Source: Cytophagales bacterium (GTDB lineage: Bacteria; Bacteroidota; Bacteroidia; Cytophagales; UBA9547). Taken from it: a stretch of 6,377 bases of DNA. The notes below the pieces were generated by a model that made no database searches, was not told where the DNA came from, and worked only from the letters and a program-made list of their open reading frames with translations. Location of the stretch: assembly GCA_025360395.1 (NCBI GenBank), contig JANYCH010000284.1, positions 1 to 6,377 of the forward strand, given 5' to 3'. Every line of letters begins with the position of its first letter. Positions within the stretch are counted from its first letter, which is position 1. The translations under genes were made by a program, and so were the position numbers. Of this stretch, positions 1 through 5,722 are shown piece by piece.

Positions 1-374
1 TCAGCAACAACCGGTATTATTACTTCCTTAAAACCACTTGATAAAATGTAAACCTGATCCCTATGAGATTCAAAAAACAGCTTATTTCTGTTAAAAGAAT
101 CAGAGATATTATGTTTAAGCCTTTCAATTAATTCTGGCAAATGCCTTTTATTAGCTTGAAGGATTTCTAATCTTTTTGCGAGTGATTCAGCAAAATCAAT
201 TTTACCTTCCATTCCCAGGTTGGTAATTTCCTGCACTTTGTGTAAACATTCTGTTTTATAAGGTCTTCCTTCGAGAGAAATTTCACATAATAAATCCAGC
301 GATTCTACTTTTGCAAGTGTGCTATCAAAATCAATTACAAAGAATTTGGTTTGTTCAGTAACGGCGGTTTCCAT
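1..374 (-). CDS. serB: Phosphoserine phosphatase-type HAD domain, N-terminal part (C-terminus beyond left edge)
   Basis: The frame was read by hand: 124 complete codons from ATG at 374 to the window edge, with an in-frame TAG at 383-381 just upstream, so this ATG is the first possible start. Residues 11-25 read FFVIDFDSTLAKVES. This is HAD motif I (DxDxT) with nucleophile D15 and general acid D17. Residues 112-115 (SSGF) fit HAD motif II, and the helical stretch between them fits the SerB cap. SerB-type enzymes hydrolyse O-phosphoserine to serine in the last step of serine synthesis, in the cytoplasm. Motif III (Lys) and the metal-binding DD motif lie outside the window. In many Bacteroidota a domain of this kind is, from memory, the N-terminal part of a SerB-SerA fusion with 3-phosphoglycerate dehydrogenase. 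That cannot be tested here. The gene lies 94 bp behind the next gene upstream on the same strand and may be read with it or have its own promoter. Confidence 0.8.
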   Translation of the reverse strand, partial: METAVTEQTKFFVIDFDSTLAKVESLDLLCEISLEGRPYKTECLHKVQEITNLGMEGKIDFAESLAKRLEILQANKRHLPELIERLKHNISDSFNRNKLFFESHRDQVYILSSGFKEVIIPVVA

Positions 375-402
375 AAAGGACTATGGGAAAATGAACCGCA
401 AA

Positions 403-423
403 TTTCCTTAATAATAAGGGAAA
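403..423 (-). terminator. Weak hairpin between the DUF7935-like gene and serB
   Basis: TTTCCTTA (403-410) pairs with TAAGGGAAA (415-423) across a 4-base loop, with one bulged G. It lies about 46 bp beyond the stop codon of the upstream gene. The arms are short and AT-rich. On the minus strand no T-run follows the stem; the T-rich stretch precedes it. It could attenuate read-through into serB or be chance in AT-rich DNA. Confidence 0.2.
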
Positions 424-468
424 TAAAAAACCAAATCAGAATTTATACTCTAAAGTTATGTAAAGACC

Positions 469-1011
469 TTACATATGAGTCCTTATTTCGTCTTTCAGAA
501 ATTTCAATGTCACTTCACAAGGGTTAGATTGGCGCTCCAACATTTCCTCAAATATCTTTTTTGCTAGTTCTATTCCCCGCTCGCCTTTGTCGACTTTTTC
601 ACCTGCTTTATTTATTATGGATACAATTTCTTCAAACGTTCTCCTGATCATCGTCCAGGCTTCATCACTCATATAAATTTGCTGAGAAAGATTATGGTTC
701 AATTCATCCCTCATTTCATAATTTAATTTTTGTTGTAATTGCCCGGAAGTAAAAGCCGGATCATTCACCCTAATCAACAAATTATTCGGTGAAATTCTCT
801 CTAAGAACAGGCACATGCGTTCATAGGCTTGTAGCCTTAGTGGAAGAGTTGTTTTGCTGTTTTCAATTCTCAGGTCTGCTATCTTTTTTTGAAAATCTTT
901 TTGGGCAAGTTCAAAATCTTTGTTGATAAACGCCTTTACAGTTAAATACATAGCTACCAGCACGATAGATGCCGGCAAAACCATTTTCATAAATTCTAAA
1001 AAAAGATCCAT
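469..1011 (-). CDS. Membrane-anchored DUF7935-like conserved protein
   Basis: This is a 180-residue protein of unknown function. Residues about 8-28 form one hydrophobic segment, probably an N-terminal membrane anchor. Residues about 32-50 are charged and helical, possibly a short coiled coil. Then comes a strongly conserved-looking block at 55-79, with TLPLRLQAYERM followed by FLERISPNNLL. The rest is helix-rich and ends in a charged tail. The block resembles a Bacteroidota-restricted family of about 170-180 residues that I recall as DUF7935; the family number is from memory. No catalytic motif is visible. The start ATG lies 10 bp after the stop of the inositol monophosphatase-family gene, making this the fourth gene of the rmlA string. 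No Shine-Dalgarno is seen, as is usual in the phylum. The soluble part is most likely cytoplasmic, since few positive charges precede the anchor and many follow it. Function unknown. Confidence 0.85.
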   Translation of the reverse strand: MDLFLEFMKMVLPASIVLVAMYLTVKAFINKDFELAQKDFQKKIADLRIENSKTTLPLRLQAYERMCLFLERISPNNLLIRVNDPAFTSGQLQQKLNYEMRDELNHNLSQQIYMSDEAWTMIRRTFEEIVSIINKAGEKVDKGERGIELAKKIFEEMLERQSNPCEVTLKFLKDEIRTHM

Positions 1012-1021
1012 TTTAAATAGA

Positions 1022-1810
1022 TTACCAATTACCTTTTATAACTTTTAATAACTCTTCATGTGCTTTTCCTGCTGCCAAGACTTCTATTGCAGTAAGATGT
1101 TTGTTACCTCCTGAAAAATCTGTAACCTTTCCTCCTGCTTCTTCAACAAGTAAAATTCCGGCAGCAATATCCCAAATATTTAGATTATACTCAAAAAAAG
1201 CTTCACCACGTCCACTGGCAACATAAGCCATGTCTAAAGCAGCTGAACCAAGTCGTCTTACCCCATGACATCTGTTAGTGAATTTCTGCAACAAGGCATA
1301 GTATTTCTCGGTTTGACCCTTTAGATCGTAGGGAAAGCCCGTGATAATCAATGAATCCTCTACAGTATTTACCTGAGACACTTGAAGTTTTGTATTATTA
1401 AGCCAAGCGCCCCCACCTTTCCAGGCATAAAATACTTCTGATCTCATAGGATCCAGAACCACTCCTGAAAGCACATCATCTCCCTTCATCAATGCAGCCG
1501 TGGTACAAAAAATCGGCAATCCATGCATAAAATTGGTAGTCCCATCCAATGGGTCAATAATCCAATTATATTCCTTTTTACCAACGTTGGTTGTATTTTC
1601 TTCAGTCACAAAACCTGCCTCCGGGAATATATCCGTAAGACTTTCAACAAGCATTTCCTCAGCTTGCTTGTCTACGTAAGAAACAAGATTATTATACCTT
1701 CCTTTTTTTTCGATTTTATCTGAGGAGAAGGTTTCAAACTCTTTTCTGATAAATCCTCCTGCTTCTTTCAATGATGAGGCAAGGCGCTTTGTAATTACTT
1801 CTAAATTCAT
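1022..1810 (-). CDS. suhB: Inositol monophosphatase family protein (SuhB-like)
   Basis: The 262-residue product is full length for the Mg-dependent inositol monophosphatase family. Visible motifs in order: K36 with the NLVSYVD block (41-47); metal ligands E70-E71 in VTEEN; the signature WIIDPLDGTTNF (83-94), supplying D86, the backbone of L88, and D89; RRLGSAALDMAYVASG (185-200); and WDIAAGILLVEEAGG (213-227) with the third aspartate, D214. All key residues are intact, so an active phosphatase is expected. The cytoplasmic enzyme hydrolyses phosphomonoesters such as inositol phosphates. Relatives (CysQ, FBPase-like) act on PAP or fructose-1,6-bisphosphate, and the exact substrate cannot be read from sequence. 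Its ATG overlaps the TGA of the upstream membrane-protein gene by 4 bp (ATGA, 1810-1807), which suggests translational coupling. The next gene starts 10 bp downstream. The symbol denotes family level, not proven function. Confidence 0.93.
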   Translation of the reverse strand: MNLEVITKRLASSLKEAGGFIRKEFETFSSDKIEKKGRYNNLVSYVDKQAEEMLVESLTDIFPEAGFVTEENTTNVGKKEYNWIIDPLDGTTNFMHGLPIFCTTAALMKGDDVLSGVVLDPMRSEVFYAWKGGGAWLNNTKLQVSQVNTVEDSLIITGFPYDLKGQTEKYYALLQKFTNRCHGVRRLGSAALDMAYVASGRGEAFFEYNLNIWDIAAGILLVEEAGGKVTDFSGGNKHLTAIEVLAAGKAHEELLKVIKGNW

Positions 1811-2988
1811 GCAGGATTATTTTTAAAATAGTTGCGATATAAACGGTATACAACCCTTACCTGAAGTGCTAAAACAAATGGGAACATTAAAAACAAAGGT
1901 TTTTCGGGCAAAAGATACCCAATTGTATAATAGAATACAGACAAAATTACTAAGCCAAGACAAATATAAAATGTAAACTTTTGACTTCGGTATTTTGAAA
2001 GCAGTAAAAAGTAGCCAATACAAAAAGGATTCGCCCAAAGTAAATCGGTATTCCCTGCACAAACCCAATGATCTGTCGCAAACCAAAGTAAAGCCAAAAC
2101 AAAACCTAAAATTGTGACCACAACAAACAATAAAGAGTCAAACGCTAAGGCAACAGAAACAAATCTGCCTTTTGAAAATATCAGCAACATGGCCAGGGCA
2201 AAGACAACCATGGTTACAGATAATACAGGATTATTTACTTTAACATTATTTTCAAAAGGGTATAAAATTTCTTTATCCTGAACAACAAATGGTTTTCCGG
2301 AATTCATTGCATTTGCGAGACCTAGTTTAAGGTTTAAAGGCAAATACATTTGGGTTAAATAATCAGTTTTTTTGTCGGCAGGTGCTCCTAAGCCTATGTT
2401 CATTCCTAATGAAGACCATGGATGAGGCAAAAGAAAAATATTCATCCAATCCCTGAATGAATAAGGAGTTGCTATTGATTCATCATATTTAAATCCTTCT
2501 CCTAAGTTGTTCTTTAAAATGTCCCTGATTCTGGACGAACAATTATCAAGATAAAAATCGTATTTGTAATGGGCATTTTGAGGTAAAGCATTCCATTCCA
2601 GAAAATTATAAAGCTTCTGTTTTTGGATTGAATCTAAACCTAGCAATTGCTGGTCCAGCCCTCTGCCTTCTTGTTGAGTTGATAAATACTGATCCTCAAA
2701 AGAATAGACACTTAATGTATAATCAAGATGCCCTTTTACAAAATTTAAATAAAAACCAGGTTGTTCAAAATCAAAAGTACCATAATTGTAAACCCTGTCG
2801 ATTTGGTTTTGCGGGTCATAAACCCAAATTGTACTATGGCCAAAGGCTGAATAAAGATCATTTCCCGGACTGATGGTGATTAAACTTACCTGTGCATTAG
2901 GTGACAGCAAATCAGCACAGAAACCCGAATAAGAAAACAAAAAAGCTCCAAGCAGAGCTGTAACTACCTGGAGCTTTAAGAATTTCAT
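1807..2988 (-). CDS. Lnb-like membrane protein (DUF4105 periplasmic domain plus transmembrane C-terminus), candidate lipoprotein N-acyltransferase
   Basis: This is a 393-residue protein. Residues 1-25 form a signal sequence with a likely cleavage near FCA-D; SGFC is a poor lipobox, so it is probably not a lipoprotein. Residues about 30-215 match the DUF4105/Lnb N-terminal periplasmic domain: LITISPGNDLYSAFGHS with H51, then VYNYGTFDF, then FYLDNCSSR with C150. Conserved His and Cys in these two motifs suggest a thiol active site. Residues about 254-381 contain four or five hydrophobic helices (about 254-272, 276-303, possibly 320-331, 337-358, 364-381). This architecture is that of Lnb, described in Bacteroides as the lipoprotein N-acyltransferase that N-acylates the lipoprotein N-terminal cysteine in place of Lnt. 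The role here is inferred from architecture. The gene starts 15 bp after rmlA and its stop overlaps the next start (ATGA). An alternative is a paralogue with another acyl- or thiol-transfer role. Confidence 0.85.
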   Translation of the reverse strand: MKFLKLQVVTALLGAFLFSYSGFCADLLSPNAQVSLITISPGNDLYSAFGHSTIWVYDPQNQIDRVYNYGTFDFEQPGFYLNFVKGHLDYTLSVYSFEDQYLSTQQEGRGLDQQLLGLDSIQKQKLYNFLEWNALPQNAHYKYDFYLDNCSSRIRDILKNNLGEGFKYDESIATPYSFRDWMNIFLLPHPWSSLGMNIGLGAPADKKTDYLTQMYLPLNLKLGLANAMNSGKPFVVQDKEILYPFENNVKVNNPVLSVTMVVFALAMLLIFSKGRFVSVALAFDSLLFVVVTILGFVLALLWFATDHWVCAGNTDLLWANPFCIGYFLLLSKYRSQKFTFYICLGLVILSVFYYTIGYLLPEKPLFLMFPFVLALQVRVVYRLYRNYFKNNPA

Positions 2989-3003
2989 TTTTAAAATGAT
3001 AAC

Positions 3004-3876
3004 TTATTGTTTTTGCGTTTTTAAAACATCCATTAGATATTTGCCATATCCACTTTTCATGTATTTCTTCGCTTCCCTTTCCAGTTCCGTTTTTCCTATA
3101 AAGCTCATGTGATAGGCTACCTCCTCAATACATCCGATCTTTAAACCTTGCCTCTCTTCAATAACCTGAACAAATTGTCCTGCCTGCATCAAAGAATCAA
3201 ATGTTCCGGTATCCAACCAGGCTGTTCCTCTTTGCAAAACCCCTACTTTTAACCTTCCTGATTCAAGATATACTTTGTTAATGTCTGTTATTTCCAATTC
3301 CCCCCTCGGAGAAGGCTTAATATTTTTTGCTACCTCTACAACCGAATTGTCATAAAAATACAAACCAGGAACTGCATAATTAGATTTTGGGTTTGCCGGC
3401 TTTTCTTCAATACTTAAAGCTTTCATTTCAGAATTAAATTCTACAACGCCATATCTTTCCGGATCACTTACATGATAAGCAAAAACAACACCTCCATCCG
3501 GATTATTATTTTCCGATAGTAAAGAAGTTAACCCTGCACTGAAAAAGATATTGTCCCCAAGAATTAAAGCGACTTTATCCTTCCCTATAAATTTTTCTCC
3601 AATAATAAAAGCTTGTGCTAATCCATCAGGACTTGGCTGCACAGCATATTCGAAACGACAGCCGATTTGGCTACCATCTCCTAATACTTTTCTAAAGCCT
3701 TCAGCATCATGTGGTGTAGTAATAATTAAAACCTCCCTGATCCCGGCCAAAAGCAATGTTGAGAGCGGATAGTAAATCATAGGTTTGTCATAAACAGGCA
3801 TTAACTGTTTACTAACCGCAATAGTAAGTGGGTGAAGCCTTGTGCCACTACCACCAGCAAGAATAATACCTTTCAT
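3004..3876 (-). CDS. rmlA: Glucose-1-phosphate thymidylyltransferase RmlA
   Basis: The 290-residue enzyme has the usual length for RmlA/RfbA. It joins dTTP and glucose-1-phosphate to dTDP-glucose plus pyrophosphate, the first step of dTDP-L-rhamnose and other dTDP-sugars used in surface polysaccharides, in the cytoplasm. Visible motifs: nucleotide-binding loop GGSGTRLHPLT (8-18), KQLMPVYDKPMIYYPLS (23-39), QPSPDGLAQAF (80-90), LGDNIFF (106-112) with metal-binding D108, IEEKP (156-160), VPGLYFYD (169-176), RGELEITD (191-198) and GTAWLDTGT (217-225) with D222. All are intact. ATG at 3876 begins MKGIILAGG, exactly where the family starts. No rmlB, rmlC or rmlD is present in the window. The gene is first of a four-gene string, so the promoter should lie in the 178-bp gap towards trpD; no convincing minus-strand promoter was found there. 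Confidence 0.97.
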   Translation of the reverse strand: MKGIILAGGSGTRLHPLTIAVSKQLMPVYDKPMIYYPLSTLLLAGIREVLIITTPHDAEGFRKVLGDGSQIGCRFEYAVQPSPDGLAQAFIIGEKFIGKDKVALILGDNIFFSAGLTSLLSENNNPDGGVVFAYHVSDPERYGVVEFNSEMKALSIEEKPANPKSNYAVPGLYFYDNSVVEVAKNIKPSPRGELEITDINKVYLESGRLKVGVLQRGTAWLDTGTFDSLMQAGQFVQVIEERQGLKIGCIEEVAYHMSFIGKTELEREAKKYMKSGYGKYLMDVLKTQKQ

Positions 3877-3911
3877 ATCTATAATAATCAGTGCAAAAAA
3901 ACAGAATTAAT

Positions 3912-3940
3912 TTTATTAAAACCTGTTTTTCTTTATTAAA
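3912..3940. repeat. Short direct repeat TTTATTAAA, 20-bp period, upstream of rmlA
   Basis: TTTATTAAA occurs at 3912-3920 and 3932-3940, exactly 20 bp (about two helical turns) apart, between 36 and 64 bp upstream of the rmlA start. Such phasing is compatible with a regulator site, but the region is very AT-rich and chance is a fair explanation. The same region also has AAAAACAG (3896-3903) opposed by CTGTTTTT (3923-3930), an 8-bp inverted repeat with an 18-base loop. Confidence 0.3.
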
Positions 3941-3984
3941 GTAAGATAGCTTATTAGACATGACATTATATTACAAATAAGGTA

Positions 3985-4016
3985 TTAGAGTTTAATATAT
4001 TCCTTAATTACCTTTG
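3985..4016 (+). promoter_or_regulatory. Candidate Bacteroidota-type promoter for trpD
   Basis: TACCTTTG at 4009-4016 matches the Bacteroidota -7 consensus TAnnTTTG at every fixed position. TTAG at 3985-3988, 20 bp upstream, is one mismatch from the TTTG-type -33 element. Transcription would begin about 4022-4024, giving a leader of about 32 bases before the ATG at 4055. That is too short for a Trp leader peptide attenuator or T-box. No start-proximal Shine-Dalgarno is seen. Confidence 0.55.
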
Positions 4017-4054
4017 TCGATACAATTCGCACCAAATCGTTACTGCTTTCAAAA

Positions 4055-5050
4055 ATGAAAGAACTTCTCAATTACCTTTTCGAACATAAAACCCTTTCTA
4101 AGCAGGATGCCAAAGCTGCTTTGATGGCTATTACCAAAGGAGATGTGAATTTTGCCCAGACTGCAGCTTTTTGTACGGTTTACAGAATGCGAAGTATAAC
4201 GGTTGAAGAATTAGAAGGGTTCCGGGATGCAATGCTTGAATTGTGCCTTCATGTAGATTTGGGCGAGGTCGATGCAATAGATGTATGCGGAACCGGAGGC
4301 GATGGGAAAAACACTTTTAACATCTCTACCATTACCACTTTTGTTGCAGCGGGTGCGGGGGTTAAGGTGGCAAAACATGGAAATTATGCTGTTTCATCTT
4401 CTGTTGGTTCTTCAAATGTTTTAGAACATGTAGGCATAAAATTCACTAATGATGTGGCTTTGCTTAGAAATTGCATGGATGCATCAGGAATAGCCATAAT
4501 GCACGCTCCTTTGTTTCATCCAGCAATGAAAAATGTGGCTCCAATCAGAAAAGAATTAGGCGTAAAGACTTTTTTCAATATACTTGGGCCAATTGTTAAT
4601 CCTTCATTTCCAAGTAAACAAATGGTAGGTGTCTACAGTCTTGAACTAGCAAGGTTATACGCCTATCTATATCAGCACAGCAGTAAGCGTTTCCTGGTTA
4701 TACATTCAGTAGATGGATATGATGAAATTTCATTGACCGGAAATTTCAAGATGATTACAGATGTATCTGAAAAACTTGTAACCCCGGCTGAAATTGGAAG
4801 AAAAAAATTATTTGCTGAAGAAATATACGGTGGTAATTCAATAGAAGAATCTTCCAAAATATTTATGAACATTTTAAAAGGCAAAGGAACAGAAGCGCAG
4901 AATGAAGTAGTGATGGCCAATGCCGGAATGGCTATTTACTGTGCAAACCCTTCAATGTCAATTTTTGATGCTCAGGAGAAGGCCAAGGAATCTCTTTTAA
5001 GTGGTAAAGCCCTGAAGTCTTTTGAAGCCTTAAAGAAAGTGTTAGGTTGA
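4055..5050 (+). CDS. trpD: Anthranilate phosphoribosyltransferase TrpD
   Basis: The 331-residue protein is normal length for TrpD, which transfers phosphoribose from PRPP to anthranilate in the second dedicated step of tryptophan synthesis, in the cytoplasm. Residues 1-70 form the helical N-terminal domain. The PRPP-binding loop is DVCGTGGDGKNTFNIST (76-92), followed by VAKHGNYAVSS (105-115) and GSSNVLEHVG (118-127). The anthranilate site is represented by MHAPLFHPAMKNVAPIRKELG (149-169), with H150 and R165. FNILGPIVNP (174-183) and the acidic metal-binding pair in VDGYDE (D223-E224) complete the active site. Many homologues have KHGNR and GSAD where this protein has KHGNY and GSSN. I take this to be ordinary Bacteroidota variation, not a lesion. 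No other trp gene is adjacent: rmlA diverges upstream and a convergent gene lies downstream, so it appears monocistronic. Confidence 0.97.
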   Translation: MKELLNYLFEHKTLSKQDAKAALMAITKGDVNFAQTAAFCTVYRMRSITVEELEGFRDAMLELCLHVDLGEVDAIDVCGTGGDGKNTFNISTITTFVAAGAGVKVAKHGNYAVSSSVGSSNVLEHVGIKFTNDVALLRNCMDASGIAIMHAPLFHPAMKNVAPIRKELGVKTFFNILGPIVNPSFPSKQMVGVYSLELARLYAYLYQHSSKRFLVIHSVDGYDEISLTGNFKMITDVSEKLVTPAEIGRKKLFAEEIYGGNSIEESSKIFMNILKGKGTEAQNEVVMANAGMAIYCANPSMSIFDAQEKAKESLLSGKALKSFEALKKVLG

Positions 5051-5132
5051 TTTAAATAACAAGAAAAAGAACATGTTTTGAATTAAAAATAAAATATGTT
5101 TGTATTTTATCAACAAAACATACATAGTATTT

Positions 5133-5159
5133 AATGCCTAATTGAATCAATTAGGCATT
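5133..5159 (+). terminator. Hairpin downstream of trpD, likely terminator
   Basis: AATGCCTAATTG (5133-5144) pairs perfectly over 12 bp with CAATTAGGCATT (5148-5159) around a 3-base loop, 83 bp after the trpD stop. The plus-strand stem is followed by only a short T stretch (ATTTCG), so it is not a canonical strong intrinsic terminator. Its place between convergent genes fits transcription ending from either side. The stretch 5051-5132 before it is AT-rich with imperfect ATGTTTTG/CAAAACAT pairing (5073-5080 with 5114-5121) and no gene. Confidence 0.65.
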
Positions 5160-5192
5160 TCGATATTATTATGTCAATAATAATATCGAAAT
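5157..5192 (-). terminator. Second perfect hairpin abutting the convergent minus-strand gene
   Basis: ATTTCGATATTATTAT (5157-5172) pairs perfectly over 16 bp with ATAATAATATCGAAAT (5177-5192) around a GTCA loop. It shares ATT (5157-5159) with the neighbouring hairpin, so the two stems cannot both form completely. Its distal arm includes the last base of the TGA stop codon of the minus-strand gene ending at 5192, so the stem begins immediately at that gene's end. Likely part of a bidirectional termination region or an mRNA 3'-end stabiliser. Confidence 0.6.
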
Positions 5193-5722
5193 CAATACGA
5201 AAAATCAGCCATAAATCTCATTTCTACATTCAATGTCTTTCCTGAGCCGTCCTTAGCTGGTTCTTGATATGTAAGGGCTAAATGGTCAAAGTTAAGACAT
5301 GTCACAGTAAATGTTTTTTGTAACACAGGAGGATTAACATTTGGATCCGCCGTGAAGATGGAAACAACAGGAGAACTGTTATAATTAGAATTATAAACAA
5401 TTTTATAAGTAAATTCTAAAGCTGTTTCTTTATTTCCACTTTTTTGTATAAAATAGAGAATCATTGTGGAGGCATTTTGAGCCGAATCGGACGCAAATAA
5501 AAACTTAATTTTTTTTGGAATTGAATCGTTTAACGGAATACTATCAACATACCAGGTTGTCATTTGCCAAGCTTTATTTTCCAATAAATCAAATACACCA
5601 TCATACTTATACCCAAGACAATCTGGTATGAATGAACTCATTGTAAAGTTCCTAGTATTGACTTGGGCATAACCAAGCACACCATAGAAAGTTATAAAAA
5701 TTAAAAACAAAACCTTTTTCAT
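5192..5722 (-). CDS. Small secreted protein, possibly lipocalin-like, function unknown
   Basis: This is a 176-residue protein not recognised as a named family. Residues 1-19 are a clear Sec signal peptide (MKK, then a hydrophobic core, then GYA before Q20); no lipobox cysteine, so a soluble periplasmic or outer-surface protein. The mature part is rich in beta-type alternation and aromatic residues. Its layout resembles small lipocalin-like proteins: an early Trp pair around AWQMTTWYVD (51-60), a middle strand IKFLFASD (72-79), and a late FTVTCLNFDHLALTY segment (138-152). That fold is only an inference. C35 and C142 are the only cysteines of the mature protein and could form a disulphide. Its ATG overlaps the stop of the T9SS-cargo gene upstream (ATGA, 5722-5719), implying coupled translation and perhaps a shared task. 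No T9SS sorting domain is visible in it. Confidence 0.8.
   Translation of the reverse strand: MKKVLFLIFITFYGVLGYAQVNTRNFTMSSFIPDCLGYKYDGVFDLLENKAWQMTTWYVDSIPLNDSIPKKIKFLFASDSAQNASTMILYFIQKSGNKETALEFTYKIVYNSNYNSSPVVSIFTADPNVNPPVLQKTFTVTCLNFDHLALTYQEPAKDGSGKTLNVEMRFMADFSY

Noticed and set aside
1523..1723. Plus-strand open frame opposite the inositol monophosphatase gene
   Set aside because: It is antisense to the catalytic signature of an intact enzyme gene and has no recognisable features; a shadow frame.
1823..2086. Minus-strand open frame within the transmembrane part of the Lnb-like gene
   Set aside because: It is out of frame within a coding region whose own frame gives a coherent membrane domain up to its stop; hydrophobicity here is a by-product of the overlapping codons.
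2941..3003. AGCTCCAAG...GGAGCTT pairing as a terminator between rmlA and the Lnb-like gene
   Set aside because: The matching segments (AAGCTCCA near 2942-2949 and TGGAGCTT near 2969-2976) lie within the signal-peptide codons of the downstream gene, have no T-run on the transcribed strand, and sit in a string with only 15 bp between genes; at most a local mRNA stem.
4017..4054. Trp attenuator leader peptide, T-box or riboswitch before trpD
   Set aside because: The space after the candidate promoter is about 32 bases, with no Trp-codon-bearing short frame and no aptamer-like structure.
4108..4420. Possible defect in trpD at KHGNY and GSSN compared with KHGNR and GSAD of better-known enzymes
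   Set aside because: All other PRPP and metal motifs are intact and the frame is full length; I judge these changes to be normal variation in the phylum.
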